The notes under the pieces were generated by a model. That model searched no databases. It had not been told where the DNA came from and worked only from the letters and a program-made list of their open reading frames with translations. A stretch of DNA of 64,000 bases, taken from contig CP145428.1 in assembly GCA_036867785.1 (NCBI GenBank), positions 496,001 to 560,000 on the forward strand, given 5' to 3'. A program made the translations under genes and the position numbers. This DNA comes from Plasmodiophora brassicae (Eukaryota > Endomyxa: Phytomyxea > Phytomyxea > Plasmodiophorida). Position 1 is the first letter of the stretch; each line of letters opens with the position of its first letter. Shown in pieces: positions 9,553 to 21,339 of this stretch.

Positions 9553-11268
9553 ATGCACGTCGCTGATCACGGGGCGTCGTTGTCGTCGGAGGTCGCCGTC
9601 CGCGTCGTCCTGCTGGTCCTGCTGGTCCTGTGCGGGTACCGGTACGTCAAGCCGGGGCCGTCGCGCCGCCTGCCGCCGCTGGTGCCGAGCAGCGCCTTCA
9701 TCCCGTACGTCGGGTCCGCCGTCCAATTGAGCCGCGCGCCCTTGGTGCGTACCCGGGTGTCCAGAGATCTGCCTGACGTCCGTCGCTGAACTCTTTTTAC
9801 TCACCAGCGCTTTCTTCGGGAGTGCCACGAGAAGTATGGGGGCCCGTTCCGCGTGCGTCTCATGGGCAAAGACATGGTCATTGTGGTCGGTCGCGAAGAT
9901 TTCGCCCCGGTCGTCCGCAACAAAGCGCTGTCGTTCATGCCGGCCTCGGAGGAGATCATGGTGAACATGTTCCAGTGCGATACGATGGTGCCCGAGATGC
10001 GTGGCCAGGACGCGGATGGCAACCCGGTGGACGCCGCCCATCCTGATACGTTGTGGCATCGCACGCATGGACAGTACGGGACGTGCCTGAGGAACCGTGA
10101 CGCTGTCGCCGATCTGACCGAACGTTCGTTCGGCCGCCTGAAACGGTCGCTGATGCGGCTGGCCCCCGGCCGCGAGGCCGATCTGCCAGAGAAGGTCGAC
10201 TTGTTCGCCTGGACGCAGAAGTTCGTCTTTGACGCCGTTCTTCACACGATCTTTGGCGACTGCGACGGCCTGGGCACCTCCGAAGAGGTTCGCGCCCTGT
10301 TCGACGAGTTCGACGACGCGTTCCCGATCCTCGGCGCCGGACTGCCATCGTTCCTGACGAGGCTCGCCGCTGGCAAGCAGCTGGCCGCGTACGAAACGCT
10401 TGTGACGCGGTGGCAGCGGATGATCTTGGACCGCGACGAGCAGGGCATGCGGGACGCGTCCAAGCTCATGTCTGAACGCAACGGGTTCTTCCAGCGCCAG
10501 TTCAATTACAGCACCGGGTCGAACGGCAAGGTGCAGGCACGTGGCGCGCTGATCCAGGCCAAGTTCCACATGTCGCTCCTGTTCGGCGGGTACGCCAACA
10601 CGGCCCCGTCAATGTTCTGGCTCCTGTACTACCTGGCGCGCGACTCGAACGCCTGGCAGGCCGTCTACGAGGAAGTCCAGCGCGAGCTGCCGTCGGTCCC
10701 GCTCGACGGTACCGACAGTGACAGCATCCGGTGGAGCAGCGAAGACCTGGATCGCCTGAAGTTGATGGACTCGGCGATTACCGAGACGCTGCGGTTGGCG
10801 AATGGGGCGTCTGCGCAGCGCATCGCAACGACGGACACGACGGTCACGTTCGGCGAAGGAGCGTCAGCCCGAACGTACGACTTCCCCGCCGGGCAGAACG
10901 TCCTGCTGGTCGGCATACGGGGCGCCCGCGCGAACGACGAAGTCGACGATGAGGAGATCGACGGCGACGGGGACAAGTTCCGGTTCGACCGGTACGCGAG
11001 CGGGAAGCCGCCGAGTGGTGCTAGGCACGTGACGCCGTTCGGTGCCGGGGCATCCATGTGCCCTGGGCGGTTCTGGGCTAGGAACGTGCTGAAGACCGCC
11101 CTGGCACTGGTGATGACGGCCGTCAACCGCATCGACCTCGACCATGCAGCCGGCGACGTCGCCCCCGACTTTGACGTGTCGCGTATCTTCTTTGGCGTCT
11201 ACCGCCCCGTCGGCGACGTTCCAGCCAAGCTCCATTGGCGGACGCCTGCGAACGCCGCGGCACGCTAA
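9553..11268 (+). CDS. Cytochrome P450, CYP7/CYP8-like, second tandem copy
   Basis: Two exons, 9553-9744 and 9808-11268, with a 63-nt intron (GTGCGT...CACCAG). The product is 550 aa. The start MHVADHGASLSSEV is chosen by alignment with the paralogue at 5299; an in-frame ATG upstream at 9520 is possible. The N-terminal anchor is VRVVLLVLLVLCGYRYV. The I-helix is LLFGGYANTAPSMFWLLYYL, the K-helix is ETLR and the haem loop is PFGAGASMCPGRFWARN. Like its paralogue it lacks the usual acidic-Thr pair, a hallmark of CYP7/CYP8 enzymes. The two proteins align end to end with an identical intron position, so they arose by tandem duplication; the ZIP gene now lies between them. The frame looks intact. 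Confidence 0.9.
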
Positions 11269-11649
11269 CGGCCATCGATCTCGTCCTCCCGTCGTCAATG
11301 CGTTTCTCCATTACATACATCAGCAGTCGTTATCGATCCCAGGGTTCCCACGACCATGCAGTATTCCTATGTCAATGTGGCAGCACGAACCAGGGTACTT
11401 GCTGCCGACCAGACCAATCGGCGTTGCTCCACGCGTTCTCTGGAAGGAACGTTTTCAGGGTAATAGCCGCCCCACTGCGAAGAACGGATGATGCGACGTT
11501 TTCGACGCCCCGAGCGCGTTTTGCCGCACCAGTTCAGGGCAGAGGTAAAAGTGCGAAGGTTGCGGCGGCGATTTTTGCTGGGCTGAGTGTGGCGTGCCCC
11601 ATTGCGGGGGGCGTGACGAACGACCACGACGCCAATGTTGACCGGGCGC

Positions 11650-14600
11650 ATGTCGTCGGGCGGCGCCATGAGCAAGGAGTTCGTCGACCTCGTCAAGGGG
11701 ATCGGCGAGGCGAAATCGAAGGCGGAGGAGGACGCCATCGTCGTCGGCGAGATCGCCCAGCTGAAGGCGAAGATGGCGGAGCGCGGCGTGACGCCCGTCC
11801 GCATGCGCGAATTGCTGCTCCGGATGCTCTACGTCGAAATGCTCGGCCACGACGCGTCGTTCGGCCACATCCACGCCGTCAAAATGTGCCATGGCACGAA
11901 ACTCGGCGAGAAACGCGTCGGCTACCTGGCCGTGTCGATCTGCCTGCATCCGGGTTCGTGTGCGCGCCGGGGCCGACGTTCGCTCTTTCCTGACAATCGT
12001 TGCTGCCACAGAACACGAACTAATGTTGCTGCTGGTAAACACGCTGCAGAACGACCTGAAGAGTTCGAACCAACTTGAAGTCGCCATGGCCCTTATTATC
12101 GTCATCCGGCTCGGTAACTGGTTCGCCGAGGACGAAACGAAACGCAATCGCTCATTGCGATTCGTACAGTCAACAAGGAGCTTCTTCGTGCGCTGCTTCC
12201 GCTGGTCGTGAAGGCAGTGGATCACGCACAGCCAAACGTGAGGAAGAAGGCGGTTGCCGCCCTGCATCGATGCCATCAGATCAACCCGGCGGCGATCGAG
12301 GAGTACTTGCCCAAGGTGCAGCGCGTTCTGTGCGACAAGGACCCGTCGGTGATGGGCGCCGTGCTCCCGTTCCTCCACGACCTGGCGCTGGCCGACCCCG
12401 GCCCGTTGAAATCGATCGTCCCCAGCCTGGTCAGCATCCTGAAGCAGGTCGTCGAGCATCGCCTGCCCAGGGACTACGACTACAGGCGGCTTCCTGCCCC
12501 ATGGATTCAGATCAAGCTGATTCAGGTCGGTCCCGTGTGGGGTGTGGCGCTTTACGCGGGTGTCCCAATGTCGGGCAGGTTCTTGGGAACATTGGCGTCG
12601 GCGATAAGGCGGCGAGTCAGGGCATGTACGAGCTCCTGCTTGACGTCATGAAGCGGGCCGACACGGGCATCAACATCGGGTACGCCGTCATCTACGAATG
12701 CGTCCGTACGGCGACGAGGATCTACCCGAACGTGGCCCTGCTGGACGAGGCCGCCAAGTGCGTGTCGCGCTTCATCACCAGCGAGTACCACAACCGCAAG
12801 TACCTGGGCATCGACGCGCTGGCCTCCATCGTCCGCATCGACACAAAGTACGCCACCGAGCACCAGCTCGTCGTCATCGACTGCCTCGACAGCCAGGACG
12901 AAACGCTGCGCCGCAAGACGCTGGACCTCCTGTTCCAGATGTCCAATGCGCACAACGTCGTCGTCATTGTCGAAAACATGATCCGGTTCTTAACCGCCCC
13001 GGGCAGCGACGTGTTCCTGCGAACCAGCCTCGTCAATCGCATCGCCCAACTCGCCGAACAGTTCGCCCCGAACCCGACCTGGTCAGTGTCGCTCCCGTAG
13101 TCGCATCTGCTATTCGTGGCGCGCGCGCGCTCAGTGCCGACTTCAAAGGTACCTGGATACGTTCAACCTCTTGTTTGAGGTTTGCGGCGACCTTGTCCCG
13201 TACGAGCTGGCGCACAACATCTTCCGCCTACTCTCGTCAAGGGAGCAGGTACTGAAGCGGATCCATGCGCGTTATGGTATCTCGCTGACGAGCTGTCCAG
13301 GATGATGAACTGGCCGGGTACGCTGTGAAGACCTACGCCGCCAAGCTTCACAACTGGACGGCGGTGGCCGAATCGCACCATGACCACCTGGCCCGCGTGA
13401 TTGCGTTCGTGCTGGGCGAGTTCGCCTCCGGGGAACGTGTCGACGGACCGGAAGGCGAGCAGCAGGTGATGCACGACCTGTGCCGCCTGCTGGACCTCGT
13501 TGACGACAGGGAAGGCGTCACGCGGGCCTGGATCCTCGCCGCCCTGGTCAAGTGTGTCGCCCGGCGCACAGCGCCCGTCTCCCAGCAGGTCTTCGCCGCG
13601 CTGGACCGCTACCAGAAGTCTGTGTCCGTCGACCTTCAGCAGCGAAGCCACGAGCTGTTCACGTTGTGCCAAATGTCAACGTCGCTGCTCGGCAAGGTCG
13701 TCCCACCGCTGCAGTCGTTCCGGTCGTCCCAGATCGACGCGAAGCTCTCGTTCCTCGACGGGTACGTTTCCAAGGCGCGTGCCGCGGGTGCTCGACCGTA
13801 CGAGCGCCCGGAACCCGTCGCCGAAGACGCGTCCGCGGGCGGCGACCACCTCAATGTCACGCCGTACGCCCCTGGCCTGCCGCTCAGGTCGTTTGCTCGT
13901 GGCGCGGATACGATCGCGCAAGCGGCCCTGGCATCGCCGCCGTCGACAGCGCCTGCCGAAGACCCGGTGGCATCGGACGGCGGGCTCCGATTGTCGGGCG
14001 TGACGCGCAAGTGGGGTCCAGGCGGGTTCCAAGCCGTGTCCGCAACGTCGTCTGCCGCACCACCGAAACCGCCACCAGCTGAGCATCAGGTCAGGCCGGG
14101 CAGTCCCGAATCGCGACCGGTAGGCAGTGTGCGAACGATGCCGTGCTCGTCGTGTCGCTGACTGCGTCGTAGGCGGAGGCGACATCCGTTGTTTCGCCAA
14201 CGAGGCCTCAGCCGCCGAAAGCCGCGACCCAGGAGGTTAGCGAGAAGGAGAAACGCGCGGCTCTCCTGTTCGGTGGAGCGTCCGCTCGTGCGTCGTCGGT
14301 GCGCTCCGAGTTCAACGCCCCCGCTGTAGGGTGGACCCGACCATCTCGCCGTGGTACCTTTCCGTTGACTCTGGCGCAGCAACCGCGACCGCCGACGCCG
14401 CTGAAGGCGGACGTGTCGCCGCCCAAGCCGAAGCAGGCCGACTCGATCGTGGACCTGCTGGACCTCGGGTCGATTTCTGTGCCAGGGTCATCGTCGGGGT
14501 CAAACGCGCGTTCGCGTTCCTGACACAACGGTTGCGCTGACGTCGCTGATCAGGCCACTGCCGCCGCCGGCGTCGGCGTCGTCATCGCTGCCCGACCTTC

Positions 14601-15537
14601 TGCAGGCGTTGGACTTTTCGGCCGCGTCGCCGCCCATCGGATCCGTGTTTACGCCCGCCCTGGAAGCGGCTCCGCATGCTGCCTGGCACGGATGGCTGAT
14701 GTCGCACGCCAGAGCGCCGTCGATGGATGCGCTGATCGGGTCGAGCGCCAGATTGCAATGCTCTGGTCTGACGGTACCCTCCCGCCGTCTGCGCTTCCCC
14801 TACTCTGTCGCGTGACGCTCCATGCCATTAGGTCCTCGACGATAACGCAACGCTGTACGCGGTCATCATCCGGAACGTGTCGGCGTCTCCCGTTCAGCAA
14901 GTACCTGTGCGGGTGGCCTCGCCGTCCGGCCTGCCGTTGTCGGTGGAGCGGTGGAGCGGGCCGGCGCTGAACGCTGGGCAACCTGCAAGGCCGGCAACGG
15001 TGCTCCCGTCCATCGCGGTGGGCGAACGGGAACTCTGCGTACGTGTGGCGCCCTCCCCATGCGCCTGCTCCTCTCACCGGCTGGCCTAATACGTAGGTGG
15101 TTCGCGTGTCGGGTGCATCGTTCGAGCCGGGTCGTGGGCACCGGCTGCAGATCACTGTCGATGACGTGTCGGCAGTGGTCGATCTCCCGTTCCATCACTT
15201 CCTGCGACCGTTGCCGCTGGTCACTGAGCAGTTCGGTCGCCTGTGGCAGCGAGGCGAGTTCGCCAGTGGCGAAGTGCGATCCCAGGCGCGCGCGCTGGCT
15301 GCCACGGCCGCCTCCCTGTCGGCAACACTGGCGGGCGTCAACGTGCAGGTCGTGCAGACGATCAACCAGGAGACCATCGCGTCGTCGAAAGTGCTCGTGG
15401 CGGGCGCAGCGGAACCCGTCCCCGTGCTGGTCCACATCCGGCAGGGGCCCGCGTCCACTGACGTCTGCGTTCGCTGCCCACAACGAGCGCTCAGCGAATG
15501 TGTCGCACCCTGCGTCAGCAACGCCCTGTCTAATTAA
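11650..15537 (+). CDS. AP-4 complex subunit epsilon
   Basis: Eleven exons: 11650-11953, 12012-12113, 12170-12525, 12579-13081, 13149-13248, 13301-14089, 14173-14325, 14380-14486, 14554-14773, 14832-15038 and 15097-15537. All phases agree and give about 1,093 aa. The N-terminus [20 protein letters not shown] and then [19 protein letters not shown] match AP-4 epsilon rather than gamma or alpha adaptins. HEAT-like trunk helices run to about residue 620 (for example [15 protein letters not shown]). A Pro/Ser-rich hinge follows, with [12 protein letters not shown] and a leucine-acidic SIVDLLDLG stretch, then an ear of about 210 residues. AP-4 sorts cargo at the trans-Golgi network without clathrin. 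The exon at 14554-14773 is the least certain. Alternative in-frame ATGs lie at 11635 and 11668. Confidence 0.9.
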
Positions 15538-15669
15538 ACCGGGGGTGGGGGGCGTGCTGGCCACCACGACGACGCGTCCGTTCAACGCCGCCAGCGTTGT
15601 TCGCAATAGTCGAACGGTTGTATAAGTGGATACATCAACGTATGCGTTTCTGCTGGGTAGACCCGGCAG

Positions 15670-17098
15670 TTACTTGTCGAGCCTCTTGGCGATCTTGCTG
15701 GTGGCCTTGATGGCCGACTTGGCGTTCATGTCGATGAGGATGCGCTTCAGTTCGCCGAACGCGAACTTGACGTCCATCTTCAGGCGCGACGCGATCATGA
15801 ACACGTGGAACCGGTCGTTGGTCGACGTCTGGTTCTCGCCCTCGCCCTGGAACTTCGTGCTCGGCATCGTTTCCCGGAACTTGTTCGCCACGAACGTCAT
15901 CGCGTCCATCACCGAATTGTCGCCCTTGTAGTCCGGGAAGCACTTCTCCAGTCCCACCTTCCGGATCTTCTGCTCGAACAGGTCCTTCTTGTTCAGGAAC
16001 AGGAAGATGGGCGTCGTGGCGAACACTGGATTATTTACAACCTGTCTAAACAGCTCCAGTTCCTGCCGCGAGCCAGTCAACAACCGCGACGACGTGGCGC
16101 CAAGGTCGAATCCCCGACCTCCATCATTCGGTTCTGCTGGTCGTCCTCGAACAGGACCATATTGTACCCGGCCAGATTAACAACGAACAGGATCGCCTTG
16201 ACATCGTCAAAGAAGTGGACTGAGCAATCGGTGTCAGTCGTCGCCGCATCGGGACTGCCCATCGGTGGACTGACTCCATTTCTTGCGTTCGTTACGCTGC
16301 CCGCCGACGTCGATTACTCTCCAGTGAATGGTCTTGTCCCATCTGAGCGTCCGTCAGCGTCGACAGCCGACAGCGACGTTTCACGCGAGGCGCGCGTTAC
16401 TCGTGTTTCGACTCCTGGTTGGGCTGGTCGAACTCGGTCATGACCATGCCGGTGGTGCGCACGCGCGCCATGACGCAGTCCTCCTCGGTCGGCACAAAGT
16501 CGCTCTCGATGAACCGCTCGACGTTCGCAAAGTACCAGTCGACCGAGTCCAGGATCCAGAACTTGTCCCGCATGATCATGATCTCTGTCACCGCCTTCGA
16601 CCTCCACAGCTTCAGCACCTTCTGTCCCAGCTCCTGCGCCCAATGCCCGGCGATCAGTCCCAGGTCGCATCGCTCGTCGTCCGTCGCAGGGGGATCGTTA
16701 CCGGCGTCAGCGGCAGGTGTGTGTCCTCGGCTTCCATGAACACTTTGGCGGTCGCCGCGTCCTCCTCGTCGTCGAACTGCCTTCCAAACCGGACGACGGC
16801 CGTGCAGAACGCCTGGGGGAAGCGTTGGTGAAATAACGCGGTGCAGGTCAGTACCGACGGTGCCGACTTTACAGCAGTCGACGACATTGTCGAGCAAGGC
16901 CTCCCGGAACCGCGCGAGCTCCTCCTCGCTGAAGACCTTGCCCTTGTGGACCAGGCGGATCTGCTTCACGACGGTCGACTTCCCGCTTTCGCCGCTGCCG
17001 AGCACGAGGATCTTGAAATCCCACAGGGACGACATCTGCTGCTCGAGCAGCTCCCGGTCGACGGCGTTCACCGTCGTCTTTGTGCAAAGGTTGCCCAT
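15670..17098 (-). CDS. Heterotrimeric G protein alpha subunit
   Basis: Six exons on the minus strand: 16868-17098, 16702-16812, 16401-16633, 16275-16342, 16119-16219 and 15670-16062. Introns are 55, 68, 58, 55 and 56 nt, and the product is 378 aa. It begins MGNLCTKTT, with Gly2 for myristoylation and Cys5 for palmitoylation. The P-loop is GSGESGKST, switch I is RVRTTGMVMTEF with the catalytic Arg, switch II is DVGGQRNERKKW with the catalytic Gln, and the guanine-specificity motif is FLNKKD. It would cycle GDP/GTP at the plasma membrane downstream of GPCRs. Two oddities: the usual TCAT guanine-ring motif reads MIAS, and the C-terminus ends KIAKRLDK instead of a receptor-contact tail of the CGLF type. 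It is tail to tail with AP-4 epsilon, 132 bp apart. Confidence 0.95.
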
Positions 17099-17283
17099 GG
17101 CGGTGGTGGAGCGATGGCCACCGGCACAACAGCCCGTATTGCTGTCCGCCCCGACGATCGACCCGAGCAGTACGCGAATAGATATCCAATTTACGTAGGC
17201 TGGCGCGCGGCACACGTCCCCGATATTCCCTGGTACACCGGACGCTTAACGCGATTCGGTGCCATCTCTTTACTCTTCTTCCA

Positions 17284-17842
17284 TCAGTCACTGCCGTGCC
17301 GCTTGCGTTTCCCGCTTCGTCGTTGCCGCGGGCTGACGACGACGTGATCGTCCGCCGCCACGACGTCGCCTCCGCGAAGCACAGCCGCAACTCGCGCTTG
17401 ATCGCTGTCGGACAGGGCGCCCATCCCCGCTAACTGATCTGGGCGGCGCACCACCTCCCAGGACGCGTTCGTCGTCTTGAACCGGCCCGCGTCCGTCGTC
17501 TGCGCGCCGACGAAGCACCTGCAAGCACGTCAACGGCCACCCAAGTACAAAGGCCGGACCCGCTGGTCCATACTGGAGATGCCATCGGCCACAGGCGTCG
17601 GCAGCCCCCGTTCGTTTCTCCAGGAAGCATTTCCGGCCGCACACGATGTGCCGGATCCGGATGTCGTCCTTGGGGATGGGCCGGCGACATCCCCGGCACG
17701 TCGCCCGACCCGACGTGCTGTACTCGACGCAGAACAGCTGCCCACGCCGCTCGTATTCTTTGTAGGCCGCATGGCGGTCCGCTTTCGACAAGGCGCCTAG
17801 CGTTTGCACAGCTTCGTCCGTCGTCATATCTGTAGGGCGCAA
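17284..17842 (-). CDS. Small protein with a PARP-type zinc finger
   Basis: Two exons, 17574-17842 and 17284-17518, with a 55-nt intron (GTATGG...TTGCAG), give 167 aa. The domain reads CVEYSTSGRATCRGC, then IPKDDIRIRH and, across the splice junction, GRWHLQCFVG. This supplies the C-x2-C...H-x2-C pattern of the PARP-1/DNA-ligase III finger, which binds DNA breaks. No catalytic domain follows. The rest is a short helical segment (LSDSDQARVAAVL) and a basic tail (RQRRSGKRKRHGSD) that could be a nuclear signal. Starts at 17842 or 17827 are both possible. It is probably a small nuclear DNA-nick-binding protein. G-alpha lies 186 bp downstream on the same strand. Confidence 0.8.
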
Positions 17843-17936
17843 TCTGCACCGGCGTGGACGTCGTCCGTCTCCCGGGCCCGTTGTTCCTCCTCCGTTCGTC
17901 AGACGTGCGACTCCGGTCTTGTCAGCCTGTCATAGT

Positions 17937-17972
17937 GTAGACCGGACCGCCCAACTAGGCCACGAAAGCAGC
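17937..17972 (-). repeat. 36-bp dispersed motif with a pol III box-A consensus
   Basis: The minus strand reads GCTGCTTTCGTGGCCTAGTT followed by GGGCGGTCCGGTCTAC. The same block recurs near 52881, 53430 and 53550. TGGCCTAGTTGG fits the tRNA box-A consensus TRGCNNAGYNGG. No full tRNA cloverleaf or convincing box B follows. Confidence 0.6.
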
Positions 17973-18724
17973 TGTGACGCCTCCGTTCCCGTCTGCTGGG
18001 GGAGCAGCACAAATCGAGCTGCCAATGCTGACATATGTGTTCACCTGCCAAGTTCGATATTGCACCCGTAGAGAACAGAGCGCGATCTCGATGTTTCGCA
18101 GCCTCATGCCGCCCACCGCGAGCCCCAAGCTGTCTTGAAACTCGCGCCAAATCAGTTACGTGATCGCGGATACGACAGGTTGCACTGGGAAACGCTGTTT
18201 ATCTTGATGGCAGCGGAAATCCCTCAAGACGGCATGGTAATCTCAGGACAACCTCTCGCGACGGTAGACACGGTAATACAGTACGACGAGGAGCAGGTCG
18301 CAGGTGGCGCCCATGAGGTATTGGGACGCAGGTAGCGACTCGTACGGCGGACATCGGAAACCTAATCGCAAACTCGGTTCACGAACGAAGGGGACATTCG
18401 ATTACCCAACGCCCATACACAGTGACACCATGCACAAGACGCGTCCTAGAATGGTGTATGCCAAACCTTTGATGACAGGCTTATTATAACGCGGGGCGTC
18501 TCTTTGGACCATTCGACGAATTAGAACGCTCGTGAACTAATCAGGTAGGGCAGCGGGACCAGCTTACTGTACATCTGCCAGAGCTCGGGCACGAAGCCAA
18601 TAAAGGCAAGCGCGGTCGAGGCATACCTGGCACCTTGACCGGCCACGTGGTGCCAGCGCGCCGTGACGCCTGAGGACCGGGGCTCGTTGTCAGTATCACC
18701 ACAGATGACGCGTGTTCCTACCCA
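17973..18724. other. No gene recognised
   Basis: About 750 bp downstream of the box-A motif. Only short, low-quality open frames are present on either strand, and none has family-like motifs or good splice partners. It may hold upstream regulatory sequence for the zinc-finger gene and 3' sequence of the next minus-strand gene. Confidence 0.4.
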
Positions 18725-19237
18725 CTAGGTAACACTGATGAAGGCCGCACCGACGGCTACCGCAGACGCCACGACAACCCCGACGCCGACCAACGCCGTC
18801 AAACACGCGATGAGCTTGCCGGAACGCACGAGGTGCATGCCTCATCCTGTCGTACAGTGCGTGCAGGATAAGGAACAGGTTGGTCGCCATAAACGTCGTT
18901 GGCAGCACTAGTCGCAGCGCCCACGACAAGCCGATGAGGTAAGCGTATAATAAATAGACCAGAGCCGACAGGTACTACCGTGTGACAATCGTCAAAATGA
19001 ACGGGCGCTGTCGTTCATGTGCGATGTTACCGCTGGCGTCCACGCGGCTGGCGACGACGAGCGCACTGGCCAGGCGAGCGCCACGCCCATGTACAACAAG
19101 GTCCATCCCGCCACACCGCAGACCGTCTCCAGGACCGGGAATGACGACGGCACGTCGCACGACGTCATTGGTCCCCGCGTGCAGCACTTGTCGACCTCGT
19201 GGAACGCTGCGTACGCGTCGCGGCTTCCCCGTATCAC
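18725..19237 (-). CDS. Possible multi-pass membrane protein, unknown
   Basis: The minus strand shows at least three hydrophobic stretches in protein-like frames: CGVAGWTLLYMGVALAWPV near 19140-19070, RLVLPTTFMATNLFLILHAL near 18910-18850, and LIACLTALVGVGVVVASAVA near 18810-18750, ending in a stop at 18725. They lie in different frames, so one or more short introns or frame breaks must separate them. I could not place all splice sites. The upstream limit at 19237 is the first Met of the longest frame and is uncertain. No family is recognised; a small transporter or receptor fragment is possible. Confidence 0.35.
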
Positions 19238-19758
19238 AACTGCGGCCCGTGCCGAACCGTCACCAGCTTGTCATCCGCCGCTGCGCGCACCCATGGGCGC
19301 CGGCTGAACACGCGGCCGCGTGTGGCTTGCATATTGCAGCCCGGCCGAATGTAAACGGGGACTTGCTGAAAAGCACATGTGATGCGATCATAACTTTCCT
19401 GTGCATGGGGTCCCAGACGTCGTTGCGCTCTTTATATCGGCCATCGTGCGGCAGTCGACCAGAGGCACTGGATATAACGGCGCCACCTGCGCCTGGATCG
19501 GAGGCCGTTATTGCTGCGACAAGTGCCTGTGCTGTTGCACCGAACAACGTCTTGCGACGGCCACACGTCGAATGCTTCGACGTTGTCGACGAGACCAGAA
19601 GCCGCGCAACGATAGCGACATGGAACGTACCGCCGAATGGTTCAAATCAAATTCTTCGCCCGCAATTCATGTTCATGACTGGTCTACCTACTTTGGAAGG
19701 CCATACACTTGTAAGGTACATTTGAAGAACGACGCGGAGAATGCCACGCAAGGGATAT

Positions 19759-21109
19759 TCAGGCATTGTTGATTACGAACGCATCAGCGAGGTCGTGAAC
19801 GCGACGCAGGCAGATCTTTTCGCTGCGTCGCGCGCGTACCGCATTTACCTGGTTGAACGTAAGCGCGTCCCGGTCCAGGATCGAGTCGTCGTCAGCGATG
19901 GTCGTCGGGAAGGCGCCCAGTTGGAGAAGAGCAGCGTCGCGGATCGCCCTTCCGATTTCGACCGTATCGGGCTCGTTCTCGTCGCCGGACAGCTCGTTAA
20001 TCACGGCGGTGATGTCGATCGGGTCGTTGAGGTCGCCTGCGACCGTTATCCATCCGTACTCGTCGACATCGATGCCGCACTCGAGAATATCGTGTTCGTG
20101 CGCCCCGATCGTGAACCCGTAATTAACCAACAGTCGCCACTCCCTTCTTCGCGGTTAGCGTAACGATAATACAACGACAGGGCGGTCTTACGTATGGTTA
20201 GAGTAGTGGTTGTGAATAGGGGAACCTTTCGCAAACGAACGCATGGTGACCATGCTGGCGTACCGGTCCTCGTCTTCCAGGTCGTATTGCAGCTGAACGC
20301 TCTGTTGCGGTTCGTGATTCAACATGTCGCACATGGGCAGAAGGACCAAGTCGTCGTCCTCACTGGGCCCTTCGAACGCGCGCGCTGTTCCACCATATCA
20401 GTACCGCACTCTGTCCGGTTCGCCCAAGCAGCATACGTACTCGTGACCTGCGCCAACGCGAGTTTGAACTCGGCGAACGACATCCCCGGAAGGTGTTCGG
20501 AAATGCCGGCGAAGGTGTCGCGAAGCTCCTGGTCGGCATCGTCGACGACGCGACGGACGTGTCCCGACTGCAGCCATTCGAGGTCGGCCACGTCCCAGAA
20601 CAGCGGCGTGGTCATCGTCGTGGGCAGAATGTCCACGTACGCCTTCCAGGCTGGATCGTTGCGGTGGGTGACCAGAAACACGGCCATCTCATCTAAGCGC
20701 ACCTGCATGAGTCGAATCGGACGTGTAATATCGTGGAGAACGGACAGGCTTGTGGCAAATCGGGGACCTGCGCACGCAGGGTGCTGATGGTCGGGTCGGC
20801 ATCAAGAGTGTGTCCGCCGAGGACGAGGCGCTTCGGGAGCGATATGGGGGCGGCCCCGTCCGGTATATCGTCGGCACACATCGTGTCGCGGTCGCGGTCG
20901 GCGTTGACAATAGTGATATTGGTGACGATGGCGCCGTTACTGACCAGCCACGCCATCAGCGCGTCGGCTTTGTCGATCGGCGCCGATCCGGACGACGATG
21001 AATGATACGCCCAGACGGCGAACGCGACAATGACGACGACAATGTTCGCGATCGCCGCGGACCGGAACAGCGATGGCGTGCTGGTGGACGCTTTCGTTGC
21101 CGCCCCCAT
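19759..21109 (-). CDS. Membrane-anchored SET-domain methyltransferase, SETD3/LSMT class
   Basis: Four exons: 20768-21109, 20437-20702, 20192-20362 and 19759-20146, with introns of 65, 74 and 45 nt. The product is 388 aa. Residues 18-36 form a hydrophobic signal anchor (AAIANIVVVIVAFAVWAYH). The SET domain of the Rubisco-LSMT/SETD3/SETD6 type follows: an N-terminal block (DALMAWLVSNGA), an inserted helical region (DILPTTMTTPLFWDVADLEW), the cofactor and lysine-channel motif LLPMCDMLNHEPQQ, and the closing motif YSN...LLVNYGF. Such enzymes methylate lysine or histidine on non-histone proteins. An N-terminal membrane anchor is unusual for this class and would place catalysis at a membrane. The C-terminal substrate-binding part is short. 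Confidence 0.85.
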
Positions 21110-21339
21110 GTCAGAGGTTCCCGGCGACGTATATGAACCAACTGGACAGGCTGCGCCGGCTTCGTAACGCTGCCGGCAGCTGCGAACAGATCAGACGGGT
21201 AAACAACTGGGTTGGCCAGAAGGCAGCCGTGGCACTGCACGTCACGGTTCTGTGACCGTCGCAGAGGCCCACATCTGCCTGGAGAGCGGTGCTTAGAGCG
21301 CGGTCCAACAGGGTCCAAACCGAGGTGGTCACAGATCTA

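Noticed and set aside
17937-17972. tRNA gene
   Set aside because: Only the D-arm/box-A-like block is present; no anticodon stem, T-arm or acceptor pairing could be found.
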